A stretch of DNA of 64,000 bases from Methylophaga thalassica. GTDB taxonomy: Bacteria > Pseudomonadota > Gammaproteobacteria > Nitrosococcales > Methylophagaceae. Each line of letters opens with the position of its first letter. The first letter of the stretch is position 1. Position numbers and translations under genes: made by a program. The notes beneath the pieces are model-generated. The model did not search any database, was not told the DNA's origin, and worked only from the letters and a program-made list of their open reading frames with translations. The stretch is from contig DRHY01000178.1 of the NCBI GenBank assembly GCA_011052985.1, positions 21,772 to 85,771 of the forward strand. Direction: 5' to 3'. Of this stretch, positions 24,870-33,378 are shown piece after piece.

Positions 24870-24916
24870 CTGTCCCTTGTAATTATGTTCACAAAAAAGA
24901 ATAAGATTGAAAACAC

Positions 24917-25639
24917 ATGAAATCAAAAGCCGCAAACTTATTTCATTTCACCAAATCATTAGATATTCTAAAATCTATCTTGGAAAACGGAATACAACCA
25001 AAATATTGTTTAGAAGACTTTAAATGGCAAAATTGGGATACACACAAATATCTTGCATTTCCAATAAGTTGTTTCTGCGACATTCCTTTGTCACGAATTA
25101 ATGAACACACCGATTTTTATGGGAGTTACGGCATCGGACTGAGTAAAGAGTGGGGTTACAGAAACCACCTTGAGCCTGTTATCTATACTCATGAGAATAG
25201 TGATATCAAAAAACTAGTTACATTTATGCTTGGTATGAACTATAACTCACTCACTGAAAAGGGTGAGGCAGAATATGAAAGATTAATATTTAAATTCTTA
25301 TCATTGATAAAACCTATTAAAGGAAGGATGGTTATTTCAAATAAGGAGTATGAAAAAGAATTCTATCATGAGAATGAGTGGAGATATGTGGCCAACCACC
25401 GGTTCATGATGTATCAAGAACACTTTAATGAGTCGCGGCATATTGCTAATGAGTTATTGATAGAGCACACACTAAAGTTCACTACTAAAGATATAAAGTA
25501 TTTGTTTGTCAAAGATGATTCCGACATACCAAATTTAATCGAATTTATTAATGACTCTCTAAGTCAAAACTGTAACGATGATTTAAAAATACTTTCTTCC
25601 AGAATATTGTCTCTTGACACACTTAAATATGATTTATGA
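24917..25639 (+). CDS. AbiGi-like protein (abortive infection antitoxin family)
   Basis: The 240-residue protein opens with NLFHFTKSLDILKSILENGI, then FPISCFCDIPLS and YGSYGIGLSKEWG, a series characteristic of AbiGi, the antitoxin part of the AbiG abortive-infection pair. EFYHENEWRYV is a further conserved-looking motif. The toxin partner AbiGii, a nucleotidyltransferase-like protein, is not found next to it, so the system seems partial or has a different partner. It lies directly after the integron cassette. Confidence 0.65.
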   Translation: MKSKAANLFHFTKSLDILKSILENGIQPKYCLEDFKWQNWDTHKYLAFPISCFCDIPLSRINEHTDFYGSYGIGLSKEWGYRNHLEPVIYTHENSDIKKLVTFMLGMNYNSLTEKGEAEYERLIFKFLSLIKPIKGRMVISNKEYEKEFYHENEWRYVANHRFMMYQEHFNESRHIANELLIEHTLKFTTKDIKYLFVKDDSDIPNLIEFINDSLSQNCNDDLKILSSRILSLDTLKYDL

Positions 25640-25659
25640 ACTCCATCACAATAGTTCGT

Positions 25660-25837
25660 TTGACAGGAAAAGTGGTGAATAGTAATTTATATCCATCGCT
25701 GTAACTCTGTTACACAACAGGTCTTGTCGCACCACAAAACGACACTCTATATTTAATCAGTAAGCTGATTTAGTTCACCCAAGGGGTATATCTATCCTCC
25801 TTGGGATAAATGTATCCCGTAACTTTAGGAGAGTATT
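25660..25837 (+). promoter_or_regulatory. structured leader copy 8 with promoter
   Basis: TTGACA (25660-25665), 17 bp, TAATTT (25683-25688). Hairpins: TGTAAC/GTTACA, TGTCG/CGACA, and AATCAG-TAAG-CTGATT (25755-25770). The 3' module has CCCAAGG pairing with CCTTGGG, or GGGATA pairing with TATCCC. The Shine-Dalgarno is TTAGGAGAG, nine bases before the ATG. Confidence 0.7.
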
Positions 25838-26236
25838 ATGGGACACATAATCATTGACCATTTCCCTGAATATCATTTCATTGAGAAAGATTTTGGTTTT
25901 AATAGGCCAGCACTTCTTAATGCTCAAAGCGATACACCAAAACGATTAGCACTAAATCCAAAAGCTGTTGCTGGCTATGAAACAGTGATGATTGAAACTA
26001 ATCGACCAGGGCCACCGAACACCAAAAGCGACAAGATTAAAGGTGTGAGGATTAGAAGCTCGTGGGGGCAGCACTTCATCATCTTTGATGATCTCTCTCG
26101 GAGCTTTGAGAAGGTTCTTGAAGAAGCATGCCAAAGTGAAGTTAATAAATATTTTACAACCGATGACTCGAAGTACTTTAAAAAGATCGGAATACATCCT
26201 TCATCAGCTAAGAATCAATTAGCTGCAAACTCATAA
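25838..26236 (+). CDS. leader-controlled protein, paralogue of 54248-54610
   Basis: 132 residues starting MGHIIIDHF; the paralogue at 54248 starts MGCIVIEHF. They share DFG near residue 20, N.PA, a GVRI..SWG.H..(I/V)F.D core (here GVRIRSSWGQHFIIFDD) and a following helix with AC. The pattern suggests a small beta-sandwich-like fold with a helical tail. Both copies start on the same RNA leader type. Function unknown. A strong terminator follows. Confidence 0.65.
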   Translation: MGHIIIDHFPEYHFIEKDFGFNRPALLNAQSDTPKRLALNPKAVAGYETVMIETNRPGPPNTKSDKIKGVRIRSSWGQHFIIFDDLSRSFEKVLEEACQSEVNKYFTTDDSKYFKKIGIHPSSAKNQLAANS

Positions 26237-26237
26237 T

Positions 26238-26271
26238 AAAAAAGGCACTACCTTCCGGTGGTGCCTTTTTA
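26238..26271 (+). terminator. Rho-independent terminator
   Basis: AAAAAAGGCACTACC, loop TTCC, GGTGGTGCCTTTTT: a nearly perfect stem with UUCG-like loop and T run, just after the stop. Works on either strand. Confidence 0.85.
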
Positions 26272-26299
26272 GTTTAGAGCTATTACTTAAATATGAATT

Positions 26300-26710
26300 C
26301 TATCTAAGTTTAACCGCAGCCATAGTGCATCCAAATTCATCGTATGCATTGCTGACAATCTTATAACCTGTTCTATGCCCCAATAAATCTCTCTCGACAA
26401 ATGACATATCATGCAAGGGAACAGCTCCGAAAAGCTTTACAACATCGCCTTGTTCTTCAATCCAGTATGACTTCAAATAGGTTCTTTTAAGTATCTTCAA
26501 AATAGTCTTTATAAAAAACATATTCATCATGCCAACACCGGCTAAAGCGAATACTGCCATAAAATACTTGTCAATCAGGTTGCCTTCTTTGCCCAAACTC
26601 CAGCCGTAAGGCACTGATATGACCAACAAGGCTATTGCAATCGAGTAGATCACAATAGCACTTCCCAAATCTCGTCTCTTTAGTCGTTTTTCGAATGTAT
26701 CTTTGTCCAA
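26300..26710 (-). CDS. two-helix membrane protein
   Basis: 136 residues: a charged N-terminus, hydrophobic helices at ~18-38 and ~48-70 and a C-terminal soluble domain (VKLFGAVPLHDMSFVERDLL). No family was recognised. It lies at the downstream end of the PRTRC cassette on the same strand but separated by 81 bp. Confidence 0.55.
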   Translation of the reverse strand: MDKDTFEKRLKRRDLGSAIVIYSIAIALLVISVPYGWSLGKEGNLIDKYFMAVFALAGVGMMNMFFIKTILKILKRTYLKSYWIEEQGDVVKLFGAVPLHDMSFVERDLLGHRTGYKIVSNAYDEFGCTMAAVKLR

Positions 26711-26791
26711 CTTGAATCTTCTACAATCTATATCTTTATCTATCAGTTTCGATATTCAAACCCGTACATCATTCAAACTGATACTAGCCAC

Positions 26792-27139
26792 TTAAGCGAC
26801 ACCAGATAGTGAGTTGGCTGTACTTGTTACTGCCAATTGCACTGCTGTCTCTTGGCTCAGAACAGGAACCTTTAAACCTGATACTATTGGCTCAATCCTG
26901 ATAAACGTCCCAGTTGGACTCATCAACATTCTATCCCAATGTCCTTGTGTATCTCGGTAGATTATTAGCTCAGGTAATTGTCCAATTTCATTGGCTATAT
27001 CTTTCAAAACATACTCAGCTGTATTAGTCACAGTGATACTCGGCCTACTATTATCAAAATCATCAGTAATGCATAAAACGTGATGACCAGCATAGTGTTG
27101 TAATGTATATGAGAATACGGGCGGGGTAGGGGTTTTCAT
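26792..27139 (-). CDS. PRTRC-cassette-associated small protein
   Basis: 115 residues, beta-rich (FSYTLQHYAGHHVLCITDDF, then LPELIIYRDTQGHWDRMLM). It follows the PRTRC B gene in the same direction, the position where many cassettes carry protein A, but it is shorter and no metalloprotease-like motif (as in Mov34/JAB proteins) is visible. So it is named only by context. Confidence 0.45.
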   Translation of the reverse strand: MKTPTPPVFSYTLQHYAGHHVLCITDDFDNSRPSITVTNTAEYVLKDIANEIGQLPELIIYRDTQGHWDRMLMSPTGTFIRIEPIVSGLKVPVLSQETAVQLAVTSTANSLSGVA

Positions 27140-27242
27140 GGCTAATAAGCACCTCTTTTTATTGCTTGAATATCTATAAAGCCAAATAATTAAAAGCGAA
27201 TTTAATCACATTCATTTTTATCTGGCTGTGAACTACTTCTTT

Positions 27243-27986
27243 TTATGCTGCCCAATTTTCCAGAGTCATTCTGAGTGGCGTCATATCTGAAACATTAAAC
27301 GCTGCCCCTGACTTGGCTTTCTTTTTAATGAAAGCCAAATACGAGCGTTGTTTACCTGCTTTATTATTTGAAAGGACATTGTTGTGATTAGAGTGAGTGA
27401 AGACGGTATCAAAGACAGCCTCTTCCCAAATCACCATAGATTCCACTGAGATTACGTCAGTGGTCAATGCTGTACCGCTGCATAGGCGTGTATTAGCATA
27501 GATATTCCATAACGGAGCATGATATAGCGGCTGAGTTAGCTTTGGACGACCAGAGCCAGCATAAGCAGCAACCTTTAGACTACCACTGCTATCTGCTTGG
27601 AAAACAAGGGAAGGAAATTTCAGTTTTATATGCAAGATTTCATCACCAGCTTTTATGTGCATGGTGCGAATCTTAGACGGAACATACCAGACCATTTTCT
27701 GACTATTAATCAACAATAAGTTAGGCGGCAACCATTGGCTTTTAATACCATCTTCACCGTTCAGATAATCTCGTAACTCTTGCTTATCAACTTCACTTAT
27801 TAGTCTTCCTGCCCCTATTACTGAGCCTGTAGGGGATTGTTTTACGTCATGGATTGTTAGGGATAGCGATTGCTGCTTTGAGTGGTGAGGAGAATAGATA
27901 TCCTCATGGTACATTCCTTCCAGTTCCTGCTTATCTATAGTGTGAAATAATAAAGCCTTGTGTGTTGTTATTGCTTGCTGTGTCAT
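27243..27986 (-). CDS. PRTRC system protein B
   Basis: 247 residues. The family hallmarks are visible: a WYVPSKIRTM segment, KFPSLVFQAD, RPKLTQPLYHAPLWNIY and ANTRLCSG. PRTRC (ParB-related, ThiF-related cassette) sets occur on large proteobacterial plasmids; protein B is of unknown biochemical role. GGAGG lies before the ATG. The stop-start distance to the F gene upstream is 12 bp, so they share an operon. Confidence 0.8.
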   Translation of the reverse strand: MTQQAITTHKALLFHTIDKQELEGMYHEDIYSPHHSKQQSLSLTIHDVKQSPTGSVIGAGRLISEVDKQELRDYLNGEDGIKSQWLPPNLLLINSQKMVWYVPSKIRTMHIKAGDEILHIKLKFPSLVFQADSSGSLKVAAYAGSGRPKLTQPLYHAPLWNIYANTRLCSGTALTTDVISVESMVIWEEAVFDTVFTHSNHNNVLSNNKAGKQRSYLAFIKKKAKSGAAFNVSDMTPLRMTLENWAA

Positions 27987-27998
27987 TTTATGTCCTCC

Positions 27999-29144
27999 TT
28001 AACTTTCATTATCCACACATTTCGAATCAGGCAAGTTTTGCTCAAAACTCTCTGTCATTAGTGCCATATCAGTGAACAACGCTGCACCACGATAGATTCT
28101 TTCAGCAGTTAATATAGAGGCACCTGAATGCTCACCGTAAACCCAACCATAAAAAGTTGGTGTCTCTCCGGCTTCCATCATGTTGTTGAAGACATCAGAT
28201 TGAATGTCCCACCAGAAGCCATTATCTACCCATGCAAGCATGTACCCCATATCTACTGGTGGATCATCAGTTTCAACACCTGTATTTAGGACATACGATA
28301 AAGATAAATAATCAGACCATGACTTAATATCAGGGAAATTTTTGAGATACTCAGATATAGAATTAATTGTCTTATTGAGAAACTCAACAACCTCTTTGTG
28401 ATGTGATTTACCTCTCAAGCGTTTTAGTCTGGATAAGGCTTTAAACGGATCGTCTTTCCCTATTCCTTTGTCCAATTCAGCCACCCATTTTGGGAATGGC
28501 TTCTTAAACTCGCAGTAACCCTCTACTACTTCTTCCATTTCATCTAATGAATAAAACTCTAATTTATCTTGGTTCTCTTCCAAGTATTGTTCTATTGCAT
28601 CAGTTCCCGCAGTCTTAATCTTCTTAGGTAGAAAATCATCAAGATATTCATAAATCTCTACTCGATAACCAGCAAAATCTATCAAGTCGGTGACATTGGG
28701 GTTATAGAGAAAAATTGAACGTATTTCGGCTATACAACGCACGACTACATTCCGGTCTATTTGAGACAAGAGTGAAAGAGGTTTGATGTCATAAGCATAT
28801 GGGGTTGTTGATATACTCAACAGAAGTTTTTCGCGATCGTTATCATTAGAGTCTGATGCCAACCCCAGAGATGGAGATAAATAATTGAACCTCTCATCAG
28901 TGGAGTGACTTAATCGTCTATCCCATTGACTGATACCTTCCCGAAAAACTTCATTAATTCCTCCTCGACTAAGCGTTTGCACACTATTGGATAGTTTTTT
29001 TGCATCGAGAAGATTAAGTGAGTTCAAAAATAAACCGATTTCTCCCGTTAATCGTTTTTCTTTCTCATTAAAAGCCAGCACATCATCGAACTGCTGATAT
29101 GTTTTATCTAACGCTGTTGGTTCAAAGGTAGGTAAAGCAATCAT
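27999..29144 (-). CDS. PRTRC system protein F
   Basis: 381 residues, the usual length of PRTRC F. It has an N-terminal acidic helical part and a C-terminal segment with MGYMLAWVDNGFWWDIQ. It stands between the small gene and PRTRC B, as in other cassettes. Its biochemical role is unknown. The family call rests on length, position and general pattern rather than a strong motif. Confidence 0.65.
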   Translation of the reverse strand: MIALPTFEPTALDKTYQQFDDVLAFNEKEKRLTGEIGLFLNSLNLLDAKKLSNSVQTLSRGGINEVFREGISQWDRRLSHSTDERFNYLSPSLGLASDSNDNDREKLLLSISTTPYAYDIKPLSLLSQIDRNVVVRCIAEIRSIFLYNPNVTDLIDFAGYRVEIYEYLDDFLPKKIKTAGTDAIEQYLEENQDKLEFYSLDEMEEVVEGYCEFKKPFPKWVAELDKGIGKDDPFKALSRLKRLRGKSHHKEVVEFLNKTINSISEYLKNFPDIKSWSDYLSLSYVLNTGVETDDPPVDMGYMLAWVDNGFWWDIQSDVFNNMMEAGETPTFYGWVYGEHSGASILTAERIYRGAALFTDMALMTESFEQNLPDSKCVDNES

Positions 29145-29153
29145 TGTCTAAGC

Positions 29154-29339
29154 TCACACTGGCAGTAAAGTACTAGCAGGTAATTTTTGTGCTTTACCTC
29201 GTTTAGCAGTTGTTATTTGATAAATCTTGGAAACATCATTAGACAGTTTTAACTCATGGCTATTTTGTGAGTCTTCACGAGTGTTTAATTGTGACCATTT
29301 AATTAATGTGTCAATGATTTCGTGATGTTGTTGAGTCAT
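29154..29339 (-). CDS. small hypothetical protein in the PRTRC operon
   Basis: 61 residues from the ATG at 29339, with GGAGAAG eight bases upstream; MTQQHHEII is followed by a helical and then basic part (TTAKRGKAQKLPAS). It ends 9 bp before the F gene start. Function unknown. Confidence 0.5.
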   Translation of the reverse strand: MTQQHHEIIDTLIKWSQLNTREDSQNSHELKLSNDVSKIYQITTAKRGKAQKLPASTLLPV

Positions 29340-29420
29340 GCAAATCTTCTCCATAGTCGTGGCTTAAAGGCTTACTTTTAGTGTCACACGACTTTAAATT
29401 CACGCAACTTAATAAAAACA

Positions 29421-29444
29421 AAGACCGGCTATTGCCGGTCTTAA
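29421..29444. terminator. hairpin terminator within the PRTRC cassette
   Basis: AAGACCGGC, loop TATT, GCCGGTCTT lies between the small genes on the minus strand. A T-rich sequence (complement of AAAAAC) follows on the minus strand. It could reduce transcription from parB-E-C into F-B. Confidence 0.6.
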
Positions 29445-29468
29445 TCTCAGGTTTGAACTGGATATGAA

Positions 29469-29636
29469 TTAGGATTTAGAATCCTGCTTATTGTGCTGCT
29501 CTTTTTTGTATAGAAACTGTTTTGCCAAAATATCTATACTGATGTGGGATAGTGGTCGATTTTTATTAACTTGATGATTGCAGACAGCCATGAGATTCTC
29601 TGCAAAATCTTTAAGCTCATCTAATGTAGTATTCAT
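29469..29636 (-). CDS. 55-residue protein after PRTRC C
   Basis: The ATG (complement of 29634-29636) has AAGGATAGAGAG upstream. The product (MNTTLDELKDFAENLMAV...) has an acidic helix and a basic tail (FLYKKEQHNKQDSKS). It starts 10 bp after PRTRC C ends and is followed by a hairpin. Function unknown. Confidence 0.5.
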   Translation of the reverse strand: MNTTLDELKDFAENLMAVCNHQVNKNRPLSHISIDILAKQFLYKKEQHNKQDSKS

Positions 29637-29646
29637 CTCTCTATCC

Positions 29647-29856
29647 TTATCCCTTGGTCTTCACAGGGGCGGGTACAAACTCATATACCATATAATCGCC
29701 CTGCGTGCTCGGCCCTTCGACAACAGCATTTGTAAGGTGCTGATAGTTTGCACTATATAGCTCTCTGACTTGCTCAGGTTTCATGGTTGGGTCTGGATCA
29801 GGCATTTGTACTGAACCACTTCGAAAGATGCGAGTTAACGTTTTTATTTTGGACAT
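29647..29856 (-). CDS. PRTRC system protein C
   Basis: This 69-residue protein shows the whole family pattern: R.F..G...MPDPDPTMKPEQVRELY, then Y.HLTNAVVEGP, GDYMVYEF and a C-terminal TKG. PRTRC C proteins resemble multiubiquitin/ubiquitin-like small partners placed near the ThiF (E1-like) protein in the cassette; that link is a known hypothesis, not shown here. It follows PRTRC E by 15 bp. Confidence 0.85.
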   Translation of the reverse strand: MSKIKTLTRIFRSGSVQMPDPDPTMKPEQVRELYSANYQHLTNAVVEGPSTQGDYMVYEFVPAPVKTKG

Positions 29857-29871
29857 ATTTGGCTCCCCCTC

Positions 29872-30432
29872 TTAGAAAGAAAATTTAAAAGCTTCATTGG
29901 CACTTGTAGGCAGCTCGTGGCCATCTGCTGCATTAGAGACTTCGTTTTCTGTATCTGTCTCAGAAACAGCTTCTGGCTGTACTGAATCCGCAGACAAAGC
30001 CTCGCTGGATGGTTGAGTTTGCTTTTCTTCATCATCCTGCACAGCAGGGGAGTCATTCTTAGCTTTTGGCTTAGTTTTAGCCTCGGCTTTTGATTTTGAG
30101 TTTTTGGCATTAGCCGTGGCATCTTTTAATGACATTAACAACTCTTGATACGCATCATTTGCTTGCTGGCGAACCTGACCATATCCAGAAAGCCTTTCTC
30201 CAAATTCAGTACTTAGCTCATCAAGTGACATATTTCTCATAGCCAGAGGCATTGAGAGGGCGCTACGGACTTGTTTTGCTTCTTCTGGCACTTTGGTTTC
30301 ATCATCACTGAGTAATGGCAATACGATGATGTCTAAAGAGTCACCCGAACGTGTAATATCCAAACGAAGATTTTCATTCTCAGCCAACGCCCCATGTATG
30401 CTAGTTAGAAAGTTTAAAATGCTGTTTTCCAT
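29872..30432 (-). CDS. PRTRC system protein E
   Basis: The start is the ATG at 30432 with AAAGGATC upstream. The 186-residue product has a conserved N-terminal domain (LTSIHGALAENENLRLDITR, then LDIIVLPLL, ALSMPLAM) and a low-complexity Lys/Ala and Ser/Glu-rich tail, as usual in PRTRC E. It follows parB in the same operon. Role unknown. Confidence 0.8.
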   Translation of the reverse strand: MENSILNFLTSIHGALAENENLRLDITRSGDSLDIIVLPLLSDDETKVPEEAKQVRSALSMPLAMRNMSLDELSTEFGERLSGYGQVRQQANDAYQELLMSLKDATANAKNSKSKAEAKTKPKAKNDSPAVQDDEEKQTQPSSEALSADSVQPEAVSETDTENEVSNAADGHELPTSANEAFKFSF

Positions 30433-30500
30433 TGTTTGATCCTTTTGTGAGATAAGTGGGGCAGTAGGTCTGCCCCATGCATTAGTTGTAACGCAGATTA

Positions 30501-32291
30501 TTAATCGCGCAACTGAGCCTCTATTGGTAAATAGCCTTTCCAATCGAATCCAGCCTTGAATATGGCTTTTATCTGATCGTCACGCTTACCTTTGAGTATT
30601 TCTTTCTCACAGTGACCAGCTTGTTTCCCTTCCTTTGCTTCATACCATTCTAAGAATCCTGACTCCATTACCAGCGCTTTTAAGCCACTAACTGTTAAGG
30701 TTTGCAGATACTCTTCATCAACAAGAAAATGATTACGCATATCTACATTTTCAGCTTTTAGAATGGCATGTGCTGTTTTCAACCCGTCTGATTCTTCGTA
30801 TTGAATACGTTCTGGGGCAATGCCGCCTGCCAGCGTTGCAGCAAATGCACTAATAGTCATATCCAGAGTTGATTCATCTAAGCTATGCAGCAATGACACC
30901 TTCTCTGCACGTGAAGTCATAGTGAGCAATTTTTCTGCTCCGTATGTTTTTAGCCCTCTTTCAAGCTTGTCAGTCACTCGTAGATGCTTGATAGCTTCTG
31001 TTAAGGCAATAAGTGACATGACCTTAGTTAATTTAATATTCGACCAAACTGTCGCTGCTGCAGCTTTGTACTTTCTTGCCTGAACAAATTCTTTGACACG
31101 TTTTGGTGTATCAGCCGCTTTCTTTCTTTCCTTTGGCTTTTCCGGCTTGATAATAGAGGGAGTTTCAGTGTTGCTATTAGGCTGAACTGATGACAATTGT
31201 TCACTTACCAGCTCATTTTGATGTGATTTAATCATTTTGCTGTTACACGTCACATCAAAGCATAAGCCCGTTTCTACCTGCCCCTCGTTGCCTTTAGAGG
31301 TACTCATTAATGCACCAAAATTGCCACAGCCTTGGCAGGCAGAATACTGCTCACGACCAACCCCGTTTTCACCTTCACGCATTAAATGACATCGAGTGTC
31401 AGCAGGGCGCTCAACATCGAGCCAAATGACAGGATATTCTTTGGACAACTCAGTCTTTTTTTCTTCAAGATGCTGTCTGGTTTTCTGTTCATAACAATCT
31501 CGATTCAGACAGTGACCATCAGATAGGCTTTCATCAAACAGGTCGGCTGTAATACTTGAGTTATGAGGACAGCCATTACAGCCAGTCAGATTAAATACTG
31601 CATCTGATAGTTTGAATGCAAATTTGCCCAACTGGTCACGCAACACGGAAACCGTTACTCGTTTTTCAATCACGCTTACAAGAATTGAGTCCTGTAGTTC
31701 TGCTGTCAGTCCAGCAAATAACTCAGCATGACCAATTGCTATCTTTCTCTGTTCAAGAGCATCCAATACGCTATCTGTACAATGTAAAAGAGTCAGTCGA
31801 GTTTCTAGTTTCTTTTCAGTCCAACCTAATGCCAGTGCAGCCTCTGTTCTGTCACCTTTACATAGGGTCAGCATTCTTTGACAAGCTTTTGCTTCCTCGG
31901 CAGCACTAACGTCCTGACGCTCACTATTTTCAGCAACCGCCATTGCTAGGGCTTCTTCATCACTGACAAGACGGATAATGACAGGGACTTTTTCAACGCC
32001 TGCAATAGTTGCAGCCCGATATCGTCTTTCACCAGCAATTAAATAAAATGTTGTTCTATCATGACTTGGTTTAACAACGATAGGTTGAAGAATGCCTTGT
32101 GTCTTAATGCTTGCAACCATTTCATTTAGTTTGTCCTCAGAGAAATATCTGCGAGGGTTAAAACCTTCACGAACACTAATCATGTCTTTAGGCAGATGAA
32201 GCATTTGTTTGTCGTAAACATTTTCCATTACGTCTGCTATTTCAAAAGATACTGGTTTTTCACTAAGCGTTTTTGTGAGAGGTGCGTTCAT
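30501..32291 (-). CDS. PRTRC-type ParB family protein
   Basis: 596 residues. The N-terminal ParB/sulfiredoxin-like domain has the signature FNPRRYF, then AGERRYRAA (86-94) and the NSERQDVSAAEEA motif; a helix-turn-helix follows (TEAALALGWTEKKLETRL). The middle has several Cys pairs (CNGCPHNSS, HCLNRDC, CQGCGNFG) that suggest metal binding, and a long helical C-terminus. ParB proteins bind centromere DNA; the PRTRC version lacks a cassette ParA. Its upstream neighbour is the broken thiF gene, so its original promoter may have been displaced by the insertion. Confidence 0.85.
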   Translation of the reverse strand: MNAPLTKTLSEKPVSFEIADVMENVYDKQMLHLPKDMISVREGFNPRRYFSEDKLNEMVASIKTQGILQPIVVKPSHDRTTFYLIAGERRYRAATIAGVEKVPVIIRLVSDEEALAMAVAENSERQDVSAAEEAKACQRMLTLCKGDRTEAALALGWTEKKLETRLTLLHCTDSVLDALEQRKIAIGHAELFAGLTAELQDSILVSVIEKRVTVSVLRDQLGKFAFKLSDAVFNLTGCNGCPHNSSITADLFDESLSDGHCLNRDCYEQKTRQHLEEKKTELSKEYPVIWLDVERPADTRCHLMREGENGVGREQYSACQGCGNFGALMSTSKGNEGQVETGLCFDVTCNSKMIKSHQNELVSEQLSSVQPNSNTETPSIIKPEKPKERKKAADTPKRVKEFVQARKYKAAAATVWSNIKLTKVMSLIALTEAIKHLRVTDKLERGLKTYGAEKLLTMTSRAEKVSLLHSLDESTLDMTISAFAATLAGGIAPERIQYEESDGLKTAHAILKAENVDMRNHFLVDEEYLQTLTVSGLKALVMESGFLEWYEAKEGKQAGHCEKEILKGKRDDQIKAIFKAGFDWKGYLPIEAQLRD

Positions 32292-32385
32292 ATTTGTCTC
32301 CTTAATATTTACTTGTTGCCCGATTGGGTTACTTCTATTTGATCACGAAGTTTCAATCGCGCAACCACTAGTAAATACGATGCTT

Positions 32386-32994
32386 TCAGGCTGCTTTTTC
32401 GTTTTGTTTATAGCCGTAGAAAGCCCATGCTTGTTCATCAATTAGCATTGGAGCTGATTTGAGCGTTTGAACATCAACTGTCATCCCGTGATGGTCTAGT
32501 TCGCCTTTTGTTAGCAACTGCCAGATGATATTCATGGAATAAGTAGCAAGGGTTCCGTTGATAAATAAATCTTGCCCATTTTTACCTGTGAGTGCCTCTG
32601 CGAGAGAGCAGCGTGGAGCGTCATCATTGTCATGTTGAGGATTCGCGAGGTCAGGATAAAGATCAAATACAGTTGGAAGCCTAAAGGTGTCATTGTGAGA
32701 CGTCACAATATGACCAAGGACACATTGACCAGAATGTTGACCGTTACCCATATCTAGCCAGAGAACAGGGGAGTGTGATGTATGATTCTTTTGTGCTAAT
32801 TGTCCAAGTTCTACTCGGAAAGATGCTTTATCTACACACCCTATAATTAAATCAAATGATTCAACATTGTTCATTGTAGGTTCAAAAAAATTAGGCTCTG
32901 CATCCCAATCTGTTCCATAGAACATATTAATACGATGGGTAAGTGCAATGGATTTATAGTGACCTACATCTGATTCAGAGAAACGCTGTCTACC
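32386..32994 (-). pseudogene. PRTRC ThiF gene, 3' part (split by transposon)
   Basis: Reading backwards from the stop at 32386, the frame is open to 32994 and gives GRQRFSESDVGHYKSIALTH..., MFYGTDWDAEP..., and the ThiF-type core LIIGCVDKASFRVEL and VLWLDMGNG. It continues exactly the N-terminal fragment at 50123-50314 (...DADIVEPHNIG). Together they make a 265-residue E1-like, adenylating ThiF protein. The N-terminal GxGGTGG nucleotide loop is on the other fragment, so neither part should work alone. Confidence 0.9.
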
Positions 32995-33378
32995 TAAATT
33001 ATATGTACCATAAATTCGTATTCTTCAGATAATATTAAATTAATTATCATTATTACTCAATAGCATACGAAAATATAGGGGGCTAATTTAGCATTCATTT
33101 TATGGAATTCAGTAATTTCAAAACTTAACTTCTTACTGAACTACTAGAAAAGCAGATATTTCGGATACGTTTTTCGACATGAGAACGTTGCCCAAGTAAT
33201 CACTTGCTCACGAATCAATCAGTGATATCTGGCTGCAAAGTACGTTTACTTTTAACGAGGGTTGTGGTGGTAGCACCTTTGAGTTAGGTCAAATAGAATC
33301 GCACTTTCAAATTTAACTCATTAACTCTGATATTATATTAATAATTCTTCTTTCACCAACCGATAGGTCTTAATTATC

